From: Sphagnum magellanicum
Taxonomy: Eukaryota > Streptophyta > Sphagnopsida > Sphagnales > Sphagnaceae
Direction of reading: 5' to 3'
Assembly: GCA_021904315.1 (NCBI GenBank)
Contig: CM038911.1
Span: 7,661,390 to 7,725,389, forward strand
Length of the DNA: 64,000 nucleotides
This document shows, in pieces, positions 37,240 through 49,210 of the stretch. The notes beneath the pieces were generated by a model. It searched no databases. It was not told the DNA's origin and saw only the letters and a list, made by a program, of their open reading frames with translations. How positions within the stretch are numbered: the stretch's first letter is position 1; every line of letters starts with the position of its first letter. Made by a program: the position numbers and the translations under genes.

Positions 37240-37960
37240 AGCCTAAACCCATGGATAAATCTAGTAACACTTTTCTAAATTTGGTTAAAGTAACATAAAT
37301 TTGTTAAACTATGTTATTTTGGTTAAACAAGAATAACTTTTCTTACACTTTGATAAACTTGGGTGAAACTTCTTAAAGCTTGGTTAAACGAATATAAATT
37401 GAATTAAAAAAAATTTATTTGGCTAAATTTGGCTAAACCTAGAAAAAATTGTTAAAATTGGTTATTTATTTGGCTAAATTTCAATAAACTAAGCTAAATG
37501 TGAATACTTAAACTAAATTTGGTTAAAATTGGTGAAATCAAGTTACATTCAGCCTCTTAGGCTAAACCTAAGCAAACTTGGCTAATTTTGAATAAAGTTG
37601 GTTAAACTTGGTTTAAATTTGTTAAATGAGGTCTGAAAAGGTATTTTGGTTGAACTAGGGTCAAAACTAGGTTAAATTGACTTAATTAATCTAAGTTTGG
37701 TTGAATTTGGTGAAATTTAAAGGTTGTTAAAGTTGGTACACTTGGCTAAATCAAATTAAATTAAGTTACATATGTTAAAGTATGGTACATTAAATTAAAA
37801 TAAGATTAATTAAAATAAACTAGGCTATTTAGGGTAAACTAGTTTTAAGAATGTTAAATTAGGTTAAATTAGGATTGGACTAAATTAAATTTAATTAAAC
37901 TAGGTTTAAATTAATTCATGTTAAAATATATACCTAGGCCTATCTAAAGGCTACTTATTA
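37240..37960 (+). repeat. GGTTAAA-type degenerate short repeats
   Basis: Irregular reiteration of motifs such as TTTGGTTAAA, TTAGGTTAAATT and GGCTAAATTT. The same type of sequence fills 30480-30930. It resembles an old decayed minisatellite of 8-12 bp units, internal to the CACTA-like family. Confidence 0.65.
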
Positions 37961-38469
37961 AGAAAAATTTAAATCCACCTAAACCTATTTAAATTTTTTA
38001 ACTTTTTTACTTAGCCTATTTATTTAGTCTAGCTTGTTTAACCTACCCATGTACCTACTCAACCTAGTTACCTTTCATGATTACTAGTCATGTAGTCATA
38101 ATATCATAGTCATATGAGATTAAAGGTCTTATAATCATGACTAAAATCACATATGATTACAGTAAACTTTCTCTAAACTAATATCCTTGGGACCGGCCGG
38201 AAGATATTAGTTTATGGAGGATATTAGTTTACACAAATTATATGGGGGTAACAAAAATCATTCCGGAACCTGCCAGAGTAGCATGGAAGGTCATGGAGGT
38301 TAGTAGAAGGTCATGGATCATTGGGGAAAGTAATGGAACCTTGTGGAGCTTGGTGGAGGATCAAAGAAGCATGTAGAAGATCATATGACATGAGTGGTAG
38401 AAATCTTGGCAGAAAGTGAGGTTGTGGAAAGTTGCACTCTGGGTACTCTCAGAATACCCTCCTTCGCTT

Positions 38470-38477
38470 TATAAAAA
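38470..38477 (+). promoter_or_regulatory. TATA box of the Tigger transposase
   Basis: TATAAAAA, about 65 bp before the transposase ATG, within the element's GC-moderate leader. Spacing suits a short 5' UTR. Confidence 0.6.
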
Positions 38478-38541
38478 GGGCTGTGGGCAGTCAGCTGGTC
38501 AGTCTTGTCCAAACCCTTTCCCCAAAAGCAGGAGCAGAATA

Positions 38542-40171
38542 ATGCCGCAGAAAAGAACTTTTCATACCACTCTGACGGACAAGGTCCGCGTAGCTCTCTG
38601 CCAGTACAAAAGAGACAATCCTCAGCTTTCACAGAAAGACCTGATCAAATGGTTCGAAGATAACCACAATATCAAAGTTAGCCAAACTACCATCTCTACC
38701 ACATTGAAACGGTCGGTTGAGATTCTCGCCAAGTCTAACAATGAGACCAACCTCAATGCCAAGCGCCAGCGGACAGTCAGGTACCCGGAAATGGAATCCG
38801 CACTAGTTAAGTGGTTTCGGGCAAACCAGGAGTGGGCAAATGTGAGTGGTGAGCTTGTTAGAGAGAGTGCAACAAAGATTCTAGATCGGCTTTATCTTGG
38901 GCATGAGCCCTTCGAATTTTCAAGTGGCTGGCTTGAGGCGTTCAAGTCCTGCCATGGCATTAGGTCCTACTGCCGCTTCGGCGAAAGTGGCTATGTCGAC
39001 ATGGCTATTATTACCAACACCCTTTTAGCCATACGTGATGTCCTAGATCAGTATGCGTGGAAGGACATCTATAATATGGACAAAACCGGATTTTTTTATT
39101 GGATGCAGGTACTGTAAGTTCAGATTTGTCTACTGTAAATGTCTAAACATGATATAATTGATTGTGATTTTTTTCCAGGCCGATAACTCTCTTGCAAGCA
39201 AGCAATTTGAGGGCCATAAGTAGAACAAGGAGCGGATCACTCTCGCCATCTACTACAATGGAGATGGTAGCGACAGGCTCCCGCTTTGGGTCATTAGAAA
39301 GTATAAGAACTCATGTTGTTTCAAGAACATAAACAAGAACACGCTTGGGTGCCAATACCGGAACAACTCCAGCGCTTGGATGACGCGGGAAATTTTTCTA
39401 GAGTGGCTCAGGGGGTTTGACCTCCATGTTTCAGGGCATAAGGTCCTCCTCATCATGGATAACTTCAGTGGCCACATTCCCCTTGATCAGTTTCCCAACC
39501 ACATCCAGCTGAGAAATACCACAGTCTTCTACCTGCCCCCAAACGTAACCTCGAAGATCCAGCCATGCGATGCTGGGATCATCCGCAGCTTCAAGGCGTA
39601 CTATCGTTGTCACTTCAACCGACTTCTTCTGCAGTGCTTGGAGGACAATGTCGCCGACCCTGAGAAGATCGACATCCTTTGTGCCATTCAGATGGCCGTT
39701 CGAGCCTGGATATACGAAGTGAAGCCATAAACAATTTTCATTTGCTTCCGCCACTGCAAGATCTGCTCAACAGAGGAGCTACTCATTGATGCCAGTGAGG
39801 AGTGCCCACTGGATCCAAAAGTCATCGAAGACCTCAAGTTGCAAATTCGGCAATTCCACTATCACAACCCAATGGACATCAGGAATCTGCTGAACTACCT
39901 AGAGGAGCAGGTCACTATTTACACACCCGAGGTGGACGACGTCATCGAGGATCAACTCAAGGAACGATCAGGCCTGCAGGTGGAAGTTAATGACGATGAG
40001 GTAGATGACAGCCAAGAGCTCCCTGTAGTGAGTGCTGCCGAAGCCTACAGAATGGTTGAGATGCTGGAGAGGTTCTGGATGCAGCAAGACGACTCGGGTA
40101 TTCCATTCGTTGCCACCTCACAGAAGATGAAGGATAGTGTGAATATGATCAGGACAAAATATTTGGTATAG
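38542..40171 (+). pseudogene. Tigger/JRK-like transposase, two in-frame stops
   Basis: The ATG at 38542 opens exon 1 (to 39108). A 70-bp intron (39109-39178, GTACTG..TTCCAG) joins exon 2 (39179-40171) in phase 0. The frame of about 520 codons has no frameshift. Domains: an N-terminal Psq/CENP-B-type helix-turn-helix (DKVRVALCQYKR, SQKDLIKWFEDNHNIKVSQT), a CENP-B helix-turn-helix (residues about 75-140, with LVKWFRANQEW), then the DDE/D core with Asp in NMDKTGFF, IMDNFSGH and IQPCDAG. All three catalytic Asp residues remain. Two stops break it: TAG at 39221-39223 (after FEGHK) and TAA at 39728-39730 (after YEVKP). Both could arise from Gln codons by C-to-T. The acidic C-terminal tail is typical. 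Confidence 0.9.
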
Positions 40172-40501
40172 AGGAATATTGATAGCTTCTTCCAGCGCAT
40201 ATAGCTCTGTACTTTCGAAGGTGTTTCCTCTGATTTCATCGCTTTTTTGGTGCCATATGTATGATGTATTAGTTTATAAAATGCTATGGGACCGGAAAAT
40301 AATATTGAATATCAGTTTATGGAGAATTATTAGATTAAGTATGAGGCCCACCATGGGCCTGTGTTCGCATCTTAGTTTAGAGAGAATATTAGTTTACATA
40401 ATATTCGTTTAGAGAGAGTTTACTATAGGTCATTTCATTAGGTTTTGACACTAATCACAATGTGTCATAATCATGGATGTTAGGTCTTAGTGTAACTATG
40501 G

Positions 40502-40990
40502 AAATGAGTTTCAATGGACAACCAAACATATTTTTTGGCAAGATTAATTCCTAAACATGTGACTTACGTCTAATGCTAAACATTTTGAACCCATTGAACA
40601 TAATTTTTTTATCAAATGGTTTAAAAAATGAATCCTTTGCCTCGCAACCCTTTCTTTTAAATTTTCAAAACTTTTAAATTTTTGTTTGATTTGGTTTTTC
40701 ATCAAGTTCATTCAATGAACATGTACTTTCATAAAAGGGGCATGCTTTTGTTATACAAAAAATTTGAAATCAATTGTATGATTTTATGCATTCCTTTTGA
40801 TTCTTTTTTCTAAGAATGTAGTTTAAATGCTTGATTATTAAATTAGTTTATGTAGGACTCAAAATGACATTTACATAGTATCCAAATTATTTTTAAATAT
40901 ATATTTTAATTTAAGAAGACATCATTTTATCTATTAGCATACAATAATCCACTATAATAATGTAAAATAAAACAAAATCCAAAGTTGTCC
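40502..40990 (+). repeat. Host repeat, right part of interrupted copy
   Basis: It matches the reverse complement of about 48585-48985, with shared landmarks CTAAACATTTTGAA..CATTGAACATAATTTTTTT and GACATCATTTTATCTATT. It is the continuation of 36040-36275. Confidence 0.8.
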
Positions 40991-43474
40991 TTTACAATCC
41001 TTTTTCAATTAGACACTCCTTTTTGGTACACTAATTGTGAATGGATCCATGCACATTGTTGTGGTCACCATCTTTTGCAAGTTGTGTAGTATCCATATTC
41101 TCCATCCACTAATGTAGTAAGGTCACGGTTTGTTTGAACGTCCAATTTTTTATATGTATTTGCACTCTTTTAGTATTTTTCAAATGCTAGAAAATATTTA
41201 CACATTTCCACCAACCTTTCCATTTAAACATATGAATTGCACAATTTTTTATGTGTCAAGATCTTCAAACATTCAAACTATATGACATCTAACATTAGTG
41301 TACCCACTTCAGGTTCAAATATATGAAACTTGTTGGTATTTTATGAAAAGAAGTCATTTTTTATGGTCATTTAAAAAATCTAGGACTCTTTTATAAACCA
41401 TATGATTACAACTTTAAGAAGATTAATTTCAAACACAAAAATATAGGTGGAACTAATATATTCCTTGTTAACACCTTCAAAATTAGTTTCATATCATTTT
41501 TTAATAAAATAAGGTATTTTCCTATGTGGACAATTTCCTACAATTTCAAAAGGATCCAAATACACAAGTTTGCATAATCATTATTAATGGATGGGCTTAA
41601 AAATTGGTGAAAGGATGCATCTAGTGGATATTGATGAAAATACACCAATTTCTCTTCAAGAAAATAATTATAAACATAACATTTCCATACATGTATAAGG
41701 TATTTATTTTGCGAGACACAAATTTGGTGTTTTTGCAATACTACCAAAATACCATTTATATTCATAATAATGGATATGTTTCAACATTTTTGTGATTTTT
41801 TGTTGCATATTACATTATTGTAATTTCAAATTCTCATTAAAAAACACCTAGCATTGCATTATATGGTATTTTGTTTGAAAAATCACATAAAAAGTGGGAT
41901 AATATTTTTTAAAAACTAAAGCAAACCATGACCTAGTAATTAGGCTCCCAGGTTCTTTCTATTAACTTTTGTTGATGACATTGATGTAACATGACAACAT
42001 GGAAAAAATTAGCAAAACAAGTAGTGGTCAATTAATTGAATTGAGATGATTGTTTCTGTTATTGTCATTGGTTAAGATCTATTGTGGAAAAGCATGCTAG
42101 AAAGTCCAAAAAGTGTGTTTTTGTGCCCATGTAAGTCCTTTTCTACTAAAAGCTATCATGTAAAAAAGCACAATGCATGGTTGGTTCATAGTGTTGTCCA
42201 TGTTATGCTAAAATTGTTACAATTTTTTATTTCATCAAGTGTTTTAACTCAAGTCGAATTATGCCTTTCTCCAATGAATTATTGCATATGATTTCCTAAA
42301 ATAATCTAAAAACATATAGTTATTCACCAAGCTTGGGTTGTACTAAAAATCCTTATTTTTTTGTCTTATGTGGGGGCGGGGGAGGGGGGATATTGTAGAG
42401 TGTTTCATCTATGAAGTAGAAACTCATATTGCTTATAGTTGTTGTCCAACAACATGAAGCAAGAATTAAGATTAAAAATGAGGTTAATGTGGACGCAACC
42501 CAAGTGATTTGTTAAATCGTTGATCATTCACCTTACAACAAAGCTTTGAAAAGTAAGTCACAAACCGATCATAGTTCATTTAATTTCTCTCTCCAAAAGG
42601 ATCCCTTTCTTCATGAACTTAACATTTCATGCAATGTTAAGTTGCAATAAAATTAATTAGCTTTATTTACAATAGAAGAAAAAAATTCAAAATATCTTGT
42701 GTGCTTGCTCTTCACCCTAGGCTAAAATTGGGTAGACAACCTTAAATATATGGGTGTTATGATATTTATGTGGTAAAAAAGGTCTAGGTCGAATTGGGTT
42801 CTTGATGTTTGCAAAGGGGTTCCATCTAATTGAAATCATGTATATTGTTTCAATGTCTACAAATTGGAAACATGTATTCTCCTTTCATCTATTAATGTTA
42901 ACCTAAACATGTATTGGAAGCAAGTGCAAGGATTGAGAAAGTTTATCATTCGAACCCATGCTTAGCCTTGGAATGTCTGGGAAGATATTGCCACAAACAA
43001 TGAATTAGTAAAGAAATTGAAGTAGGTTGCATGTGCATCTCAAGTTCTTTTGGAAATCCAATAATTTTATTACTCTCTATCATGTGCCTTTGAAAAGTGA
43101 TACACTTTGTGTGAATACAAGTAGGTGTGAATGGAGGCTCCAGGCAAGACATTAAAGATGCGAAGACCACTAAGGCTCCATCTATGCTAGTTGCATCTTC
43201 GAGTGATCATGGTACTATCTTTGCCAAAGCTAGATCCATGAATTTGTTTCATGTACTTGCTTTCTAGTTTGTCTATTTAGCCTTGGTACATGTTGTATTT
43301 TACTAAATTCAATTCATATCAAGGTATGGGGTGAAAAATTATGTTGTTTTTTTTACCACACTATTGGACATAATCTTTTAGTGATGATCATATGTGATTA
43401 ATAGTGACCAAAATCTCTTATCAACATGAATTTTCAAAAGATTTGTTGAATATGCCACCTAGACGTTAGTGCCA
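40991..43474. other. AT-rich DNA without a recognised gene
   Basis: No coding region is supported. The only local structure is the G-rich run at 42371-42389. Confidence 0.45.
42371..42389 (+). other. G-rich run, potential G-quadruplex
   Basis: GGGGGCGGGGGAGGGGGG has three runs of five or six G separated by single bases, in an otherwise AT-rich region. It contains enough G tracts for an intramolecular quadruplex. Confidence 0.6.
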
Positions 43475-43566
43475 TGGAATGGTTTCAACTTGCCCATTAT
43501 GTTGGGTGGATCACCAAGCTTGGCTTGCACCTTACCCAACATAATGGGCAAGTCGAAACCATTCTA
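43475..43566. repeat. Near-perfect inverted repeat (hairpin)
   Basis: The left arm at about 43475-43507 (GGAATGGTTTCAACTTGCCC then ATTATGTTGGGT) and the right arm at 43534-43566 are reverse complements over about 32 bp with one or two mismatches. They are separated by a 26-bp loop that contains the palindrome CCAAGCTTGG (43514-43523). An RNA from either strand would fold into a long stem. A small foldback transposon or a small-RNA precursor are both possible. Confidence 0.85.
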
Positions 43567-44284
43567 GAATACATAATTGTTGCATGGTCTTGTCAAAGAT
43601 TGAAAAATTTATGGTAAGTTGTTGTTTTTCCTTCCCTTTTGATTGCTTTTGTGCACACATGCAAGTTGTCCTCTTTACTTGCATGCCTTTTCACTTAATT
43701 TTTTCAATTCCTTATATTTTATCTTCCTAGAAATCCTTTTACATGGGCTGAAACATTAAATGTCATGGCTTTGGGAATGATGGGGTAGTTAGAAAAGCAA
43801 GATGTAAAGGCAATGCCAAGTTTTGCTATGCGTTTTATGGGTTTGTCAATGGTAATTTTTGGTCATTAAGAACAAGGAAATATTCAGCCATTAAAGTAGT
43901 TTCAATAGTCTTTACATGAGAATCATGAATAACATGCTTTGGTAGTTCACTTGAAACATATTTTGTCCTTCATGATAAAACTAGTCTACACATCTTTGAC
44001 AACTTCATCACCCTTCTCAAACATAGAAGGTTTTTGTTTCTTGATAAGACCTTCAATGTATCAAGTATCTTTGCCACCTACACTAATATTGATGCATTAG
44101 AAATTTTTATGGCCTTGTCCTTTGTTCAAACTCTAGTTACTTTTGGATTGAATTACTTCTAAGAGTCCAACACAATGGGAATTTTAACTATTTCAAAAGG
44201 TTGCATACATATAGTCCTTTGCCTTCCTTTTATGCATGGTACATATTTATGCTTAATACATAGAAGCAATACGAGTTTCAGAAA

Positions 44285-44670
44285 TTTCAAACGTAGGTTC
44301 AAATGTGCTCAAATGGATTATGAAAACAAATTTCATTAGTTTAAGTCCTTTTGCCCTTCTAATAATCAATGTTAAAATCATGTTCAATTTTCAAAAGGAT
44401 TGGTGCACATTTGATAAAAAGAAAAGATGTTTGAAGAAAACAAGGATTGTCCACTTTTGAAGTTTGAGTGCTTTGAACATGCAATTTAAAAAAAAAATTG
44501 TATCAAGTTTTGAGCATGTAAACTTTGCAATTAATGGAAAATATTCTTTAAAAATTTATGACAATCTAAACTATTATGCTTCCTTTGTGATCTTTCAAAC
44601 ATACAAAAATGCAGTTTTAAGGAATGTCCACTCACTTGAGTGGCTCCTTTTACTATGATTTTACCCTACG
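44285..44670 (-). repeat. Dispersed repeat, copy B
   Basis: Reverse-complement counterpart of 25975-26350, collinear over about 370 bp. It ends next to the copia gag fragment at about 44690, so it may be part of the same decayed retroelement. Confidence 0.75.
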
Positions 44671-44689
44671 ATCATCTTGAATTACAATA

Positions 44690-44882
44690 TCTCACATTGC
44701 AGCAAGATGATCATAACAATCCGGCAAGTTTGTCAAGATTTTGACCATAACTGCACTTTCATCAAATGCAATATTACCAAGAGCATGTAGCTGATTGACA
44801 ATGAGTTTAATGTCTCCAGCAAAACCAGAGATAGAATCTCCTTTGCTCATCCTACATTCGTAAATGTTTTGCTACAAGTGAT
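44690..44882 (-). pseudogene. Ty1/copia gag fragment
   Basis: Minus-strand translation reads YECRMSKGDSISGFAGDI, then IVNQLHALG, IAFDESAVMVKILTNLP and YDHLAAM. This is the gag (UBN2-type) pattern of Ty1/copia elements, where a segment ending in LP..Y is characteristic. A stop precedes it and another follows, so it is a fragment only. No other copia part is recognised nearby. Confidence 0.72.
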
Positions 44883-44934
44883 GAATGTTTTCAGTCACCT
44901 TCAACTCAAATGGTTTTTTAAAAAAGATATATAC

Positions 44935-45130
44935 AAAAGTCACCACATTTTGAAGAAAAAAAGGGTCAGAAGTCGCCATATTTTGACAATGAGTTCTGAA
45001 GCAGGATCCTACACAATTTCTACTTTGCTGGCTTTACCTCTGGCCAAATTTGGCTCATTCCTCTTGTGGATGTTCCCAAGTTCACTTACTTCACAAAATT
45101 GGAAAAAAATAATCCTGGTCCACGTCTCAT
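44935..45130. repeat. SINE-like dispersed repeat, copy 1
   Basis: It resembles 46318-46516 (shared GCCAAATTTGGCT..TCCTCTTGTG and CACTTACTTCACAAAATT..GAAAAA blocks). Copy 2 is bounded by a target duplication. This copy shows no clear boundaries. Confidence 0.5.
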
Positions 45131-46107
<977 letters not shown>

Positions 46108-46220
46108 TAAACATTGTGCTACTATATATATCGTACTTCATGGGTTTCAATGATTTGGATCTCGTATTGCCGGGACAACTCATGGGTAGCGACTCATGAC
46201 TCATGATCAGGGCAAGTGAT

Positions 46221-46516
46221 TTTTTTTTCTTGGCGAAATTCGCAACCTAGCGAGGACAAAAACAAAAGTGCTTGCTACAATTACAAAGGTTTTTTTGGGG
46301 AAAAAAAATGGCCCACTGTTGCCACATTATGAGGAAGAAAACTTAAAATCACCATATTAGACAATAGGTTGTTCCAGGTTGCAAAAATATAGCATAATTC
46401 CTAAACTTCTCTACTATCCTCTCTGACCTGTTGCCAAATTCGGCTAAGTCCTCTTGTGAATGATAGTCAACCCACGTACCTCACAAATTTGAAAAAGACA
46501 ACGCTGATCAGGACGT
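46221..46516 (-). mobile_element. SINE-like retroposon with 11-bp target duplication
   Basis: A 296-bp insertion is flanked by exact GGGCAAGTGAT copies (46210-46220 and 46517-46527). A poly-T run follows the left copy, as expected of a poly-A-tailed retroposon in minus orientation. The body resembles 44935-45130. I see no convincing tRNA-type A and B boxes, so the class is inferred from tail and duplication. Confidence 0.65.
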
Positions 46517-46694
46517 GGGCAAGTGATAGCACTCGACATCGATAGGGAGGCGTACGAGATCGGAGCACCGTTCATCGTGAAGCAGGCGTGGCCCACAAGG
46601 TCGACTTTCGAGACGGCCCTGCAATGGACGGAATAGACATGCTGTTGAAAGATGTAAGCTGGTCCTTTCCATTCCCGTCTTTGCATCTATTGGT

Positions 46695-47162
46695 TCTGCC
46701 CTTCTTGAGGGTAGAGACATTGTGATGCACGCTGTCCAGAAACGGGTCAAAGTTTGGTGTCCCTACATTCTAGGGTCATGTGGAGTCCGCTATAGAAACA
46801 TTTCCTGCATAAGTGAAATATCCACTTGGGCTTCACCACCAGGTGTTTCCAATTTAGTATATTGAATACTTATCATCCTTATGCAAGTCATTTAAAGGGC
46901 GGATCCATTATGTGACTAGCCGCTTGTTGCTCTGCCCTTCAGGGTAGAGACATTGTGTTCGCCCAGAACAGACCAAAGTTTGGTACCCCTACATTCTAGC
47001 GTCATGTGGAGTCCACTATAGAAACATTTCCTGCATAAGTGAAAGATCCACTTGGGCTTCACCATGCTGACCATCATGTGTTTCTAGTTTAGTATGTTGA
47101 ATACTTGTCGTCCTTATGGGTGTCATTTAAAGGGCAACAGCCATTATGTGACGAGCCGCTTA
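46695..47162 (+). repeat. 236-bp tandem duplication in the pseudogene's last intron
   Basis: Two units start at 46695 and 46931 (TCTGCCCTTC, then AGGGTAGAGACATTGTG). They run collinearly with scattered substitutions and small indels to GTGACTAGCCGCTT and GTGACGAGCCGCTT. They lie between segments 2 and 3 of the methyltransferase pseudogene. Confidence 0.9.
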
Positions 47163-47596
47163 TTCACCAAGTTCAAATTAAACCTGGGGCGGCGTGTTAG
47201 TCTCTTCAGAAGCGGAATAATTTTATGTGTGCTCAGTGGAAATCGCATAAACCTGTTAGTACTCAATGCCGGATCATCTATCTGATCTTGTGCTACAGGG
47301 GTCGAATCATGGGTTCTTCGATTTCATCTTCGTTGATGCGGATAGGAACAACTACTTGAACTATCACAAGCGGCTGATCAAGCTGGTAAAAGTTGGGGGT
47401 TGATCTGATTGCCTACGACAACACTCTCTGGAATGGCGCGCTTGTTGCCAGCCCCAATGATGAGCTTCCCCAGTATATTCGCTACTATATGGACTACATT
47501 TTGAACTTGAACCAGACCTTGGCTAAGGACTCCCGCATTCAGATCAGTCAGGTTCCTATTAGCGATGACATCACTCTTTGTCGCAGGCTAATCTAG

Positions 47597-48579
47597 TGCT
47601 CATAAGCACAAATCCTCGGTAATTAAGCTCTTTTTAGCTGCAGCTGCCTCATGTCACCATTGCCTTCAAGGAGCATTGGCTGACACCCCAAACATCAGAT
47701 GATCTCCATGGCAGAAATTTCATTTGGTTCATATTCTTCAAAGAGTGTCTTCAATATATCATCTCAGCCCAATCAAAAGAAAGCTTCTAGAGTAGCATTT
47801 CAAACGGGATCAAGAATTGAAGAACAAATGAAGTCTTGAGCTGGAAGTTATAGGAATTTATAGTGCATGGTACATGAATGCAGTTGATCAGCAAAACAAA
47901 CATAACAGCAGATCAGGGTGCTTGTGGATCAAATTTTTTGTTTTGCTTTGGGAGAAATTGAGATTGACATTGTTGCTGAACTCTGGTGAACACTCTTGTC
48001 AATGGATAGACTACTTAACACTTGGATTCCTTGAAAAAACACATCTTATGTAGTTTTATCACACATATTGTTCTGTCAAACTTGCACATTAACCTTTGAA
48101 TCTTGACCAATGTGTATTGGGTTCAAATTTCCTTTATTTATTCCTATCAGTAATATTACTCAAAGTTGCTTATGCACACTACTCGTGCTCACTTTCTTAG
48201 CTCCTAGAAAGTGGGTGTACATATACCATGAGTGTTATATGAAACTGTATTGAATCCATATTAATTTATAGTTGATCAAAATAGGGTTTTGCATAATATT
48301 GTAAATATATAGTCCATATATACCAATTTGAATACTAAAAGTAAACTTGTGACATGAAGTTTTTACATCGCGTTACATGCATAAAATTATTAACAATAGA
48401 TGCAAAGTCCATATTTTGTTTCTTTCATATGGAAAGTTTAAACAATCATAATTTCAAAACAACTATTTTCTTAAAAATCAACAATTTACAAATTCATTTT
48501 TAAAAAAAATTAAAAGTTATATTTGGGCATATTCATGATTGGGGTATTAAAAAAAAAAAACTTGTATTTAAAGAATTTC
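47597..48579. other. AT-rich flank
   Basis: The first 300 bp keep moderate composition and could be the former 3' UTR of the methyltransferase gene. The rest is AT-rich with nothing recognised. Confidence 0.4.
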
Positions 48580-49210
48580 AAAAGAAATTTTTGGATTTTT
48601 ATTTATTTTATATTATTATAGTTGTAGTGGATTGTTGTATGCCAATAGATAAAATGATGTCCTGTTAAATTGATAAAAATATTTGAAAATAATTTGAACA
48701 TTTTGTAAATGTTGTTTTGAGTCATGTAAACCAATTATATCAAATGTTTAAACTGTAATTTTAAAAAAAGAATTTTAAAAAATGCATAAAGTCATACAAA
48801 AATTTGAAACTTTTGAAGGAAAGGGTTGCAAGACAAAGGACTCATTTTATTAACTAGTTAACAAAAAAATTATGTTCAATGAATTCAAAATGTTTAGCTT
48901 CAGGTTTAGGTCATATGTGTAAGAAATAATCTTGCCAAAAAAAAAAAAGTTTTGTTATTCATTCAAACTCATTTTGAGATTTTTTTGCATTTCGAACTAT
49001 AAACCAAAATATTGATAAACAATTATGTGTGAATGTGAAAACTCATCACCATCGCATGAATGATCTTAAATTAGACTATTCAATTTTTCTCACTTAAATT
49101 TATTTCAAATAAATGTTATTTACAAAAAATAATGTTAGAAAAATCTTGGAATCCTTTTTCTTTTTTTGGGAATTATAACCATGAATAAGCCCATTCATTA
49201 CTAATGTTTA
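48580..49210 (-). repeat. Host repeat, uninterrupted copy (empty site)
   Basis: Reverse complement of 36040-36275 joined to 40502-40990. It has no counterpart of the 4.2 kb between them. At the junction it reads (minus strand) AAAAAAATCTCAAAATGAGT, bridging the two flanks of the CACTA-like element. Confidence 0.8.

Larger units (their letters stand above)
38160..40425 (+). mobile_element. pogo/Tigger-like DNA transposon (Tc1/mariner superfamily)
   Basis: Terminal inverted repeats: the left end begins CAGTAAACTTTCTCTAAAC (38160) and the right end, read inwards, begins TAGTAAACTCTCTCTAAAC (ending at 40425). They differ at two positions here and once more shortly inside. TA flanks both ends (38158-38159 and 40426-40427), the target duplication of this superfamily. 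Further subterminal copies of the ATATTAGTTTA motif lie inside both ends. The 2266-bp element encodes one transposase. Its coding part is clearly richer in GC than the surroundings. Confidence 0.92.
36276..40492. mobile_element. CACTA-like element carrying a nested Tigger element
   Basis: The left end is CACTACACCAAAAAT, and the proposed right end is CTTAGTG at 40486-40492. The uninterrupted paralogue on the minus strand at 48.58-49.2 kb places the insertion edges within a few bases of these points. The left flank is AAA (36273-36275); an AAA also occurs at 40502-40504, so the right edge may be up to about 9 bp further. Without the nested Tigger (38160-40425) the element is about 1.95 kb, AT-rich and without transposase. 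Its interior matches 29235-30930. Confidence 0.6.

Noticed and set aside
29235-37550. The 29-kb and 36-kb repeats as LTRs of one large retrotransposon
   Set aside because: They lack TG..CA ends, a primer site or pol genes between them, and the second copy has a separate CACTA-like boundary supported by the empty site.
38416-38541. An earlier start for the Tigger transposase
   Set aside because: There is a TATA box at 38470 inside this stretch, and the helix-turn-helix domain begins just after the ATG at 38542.
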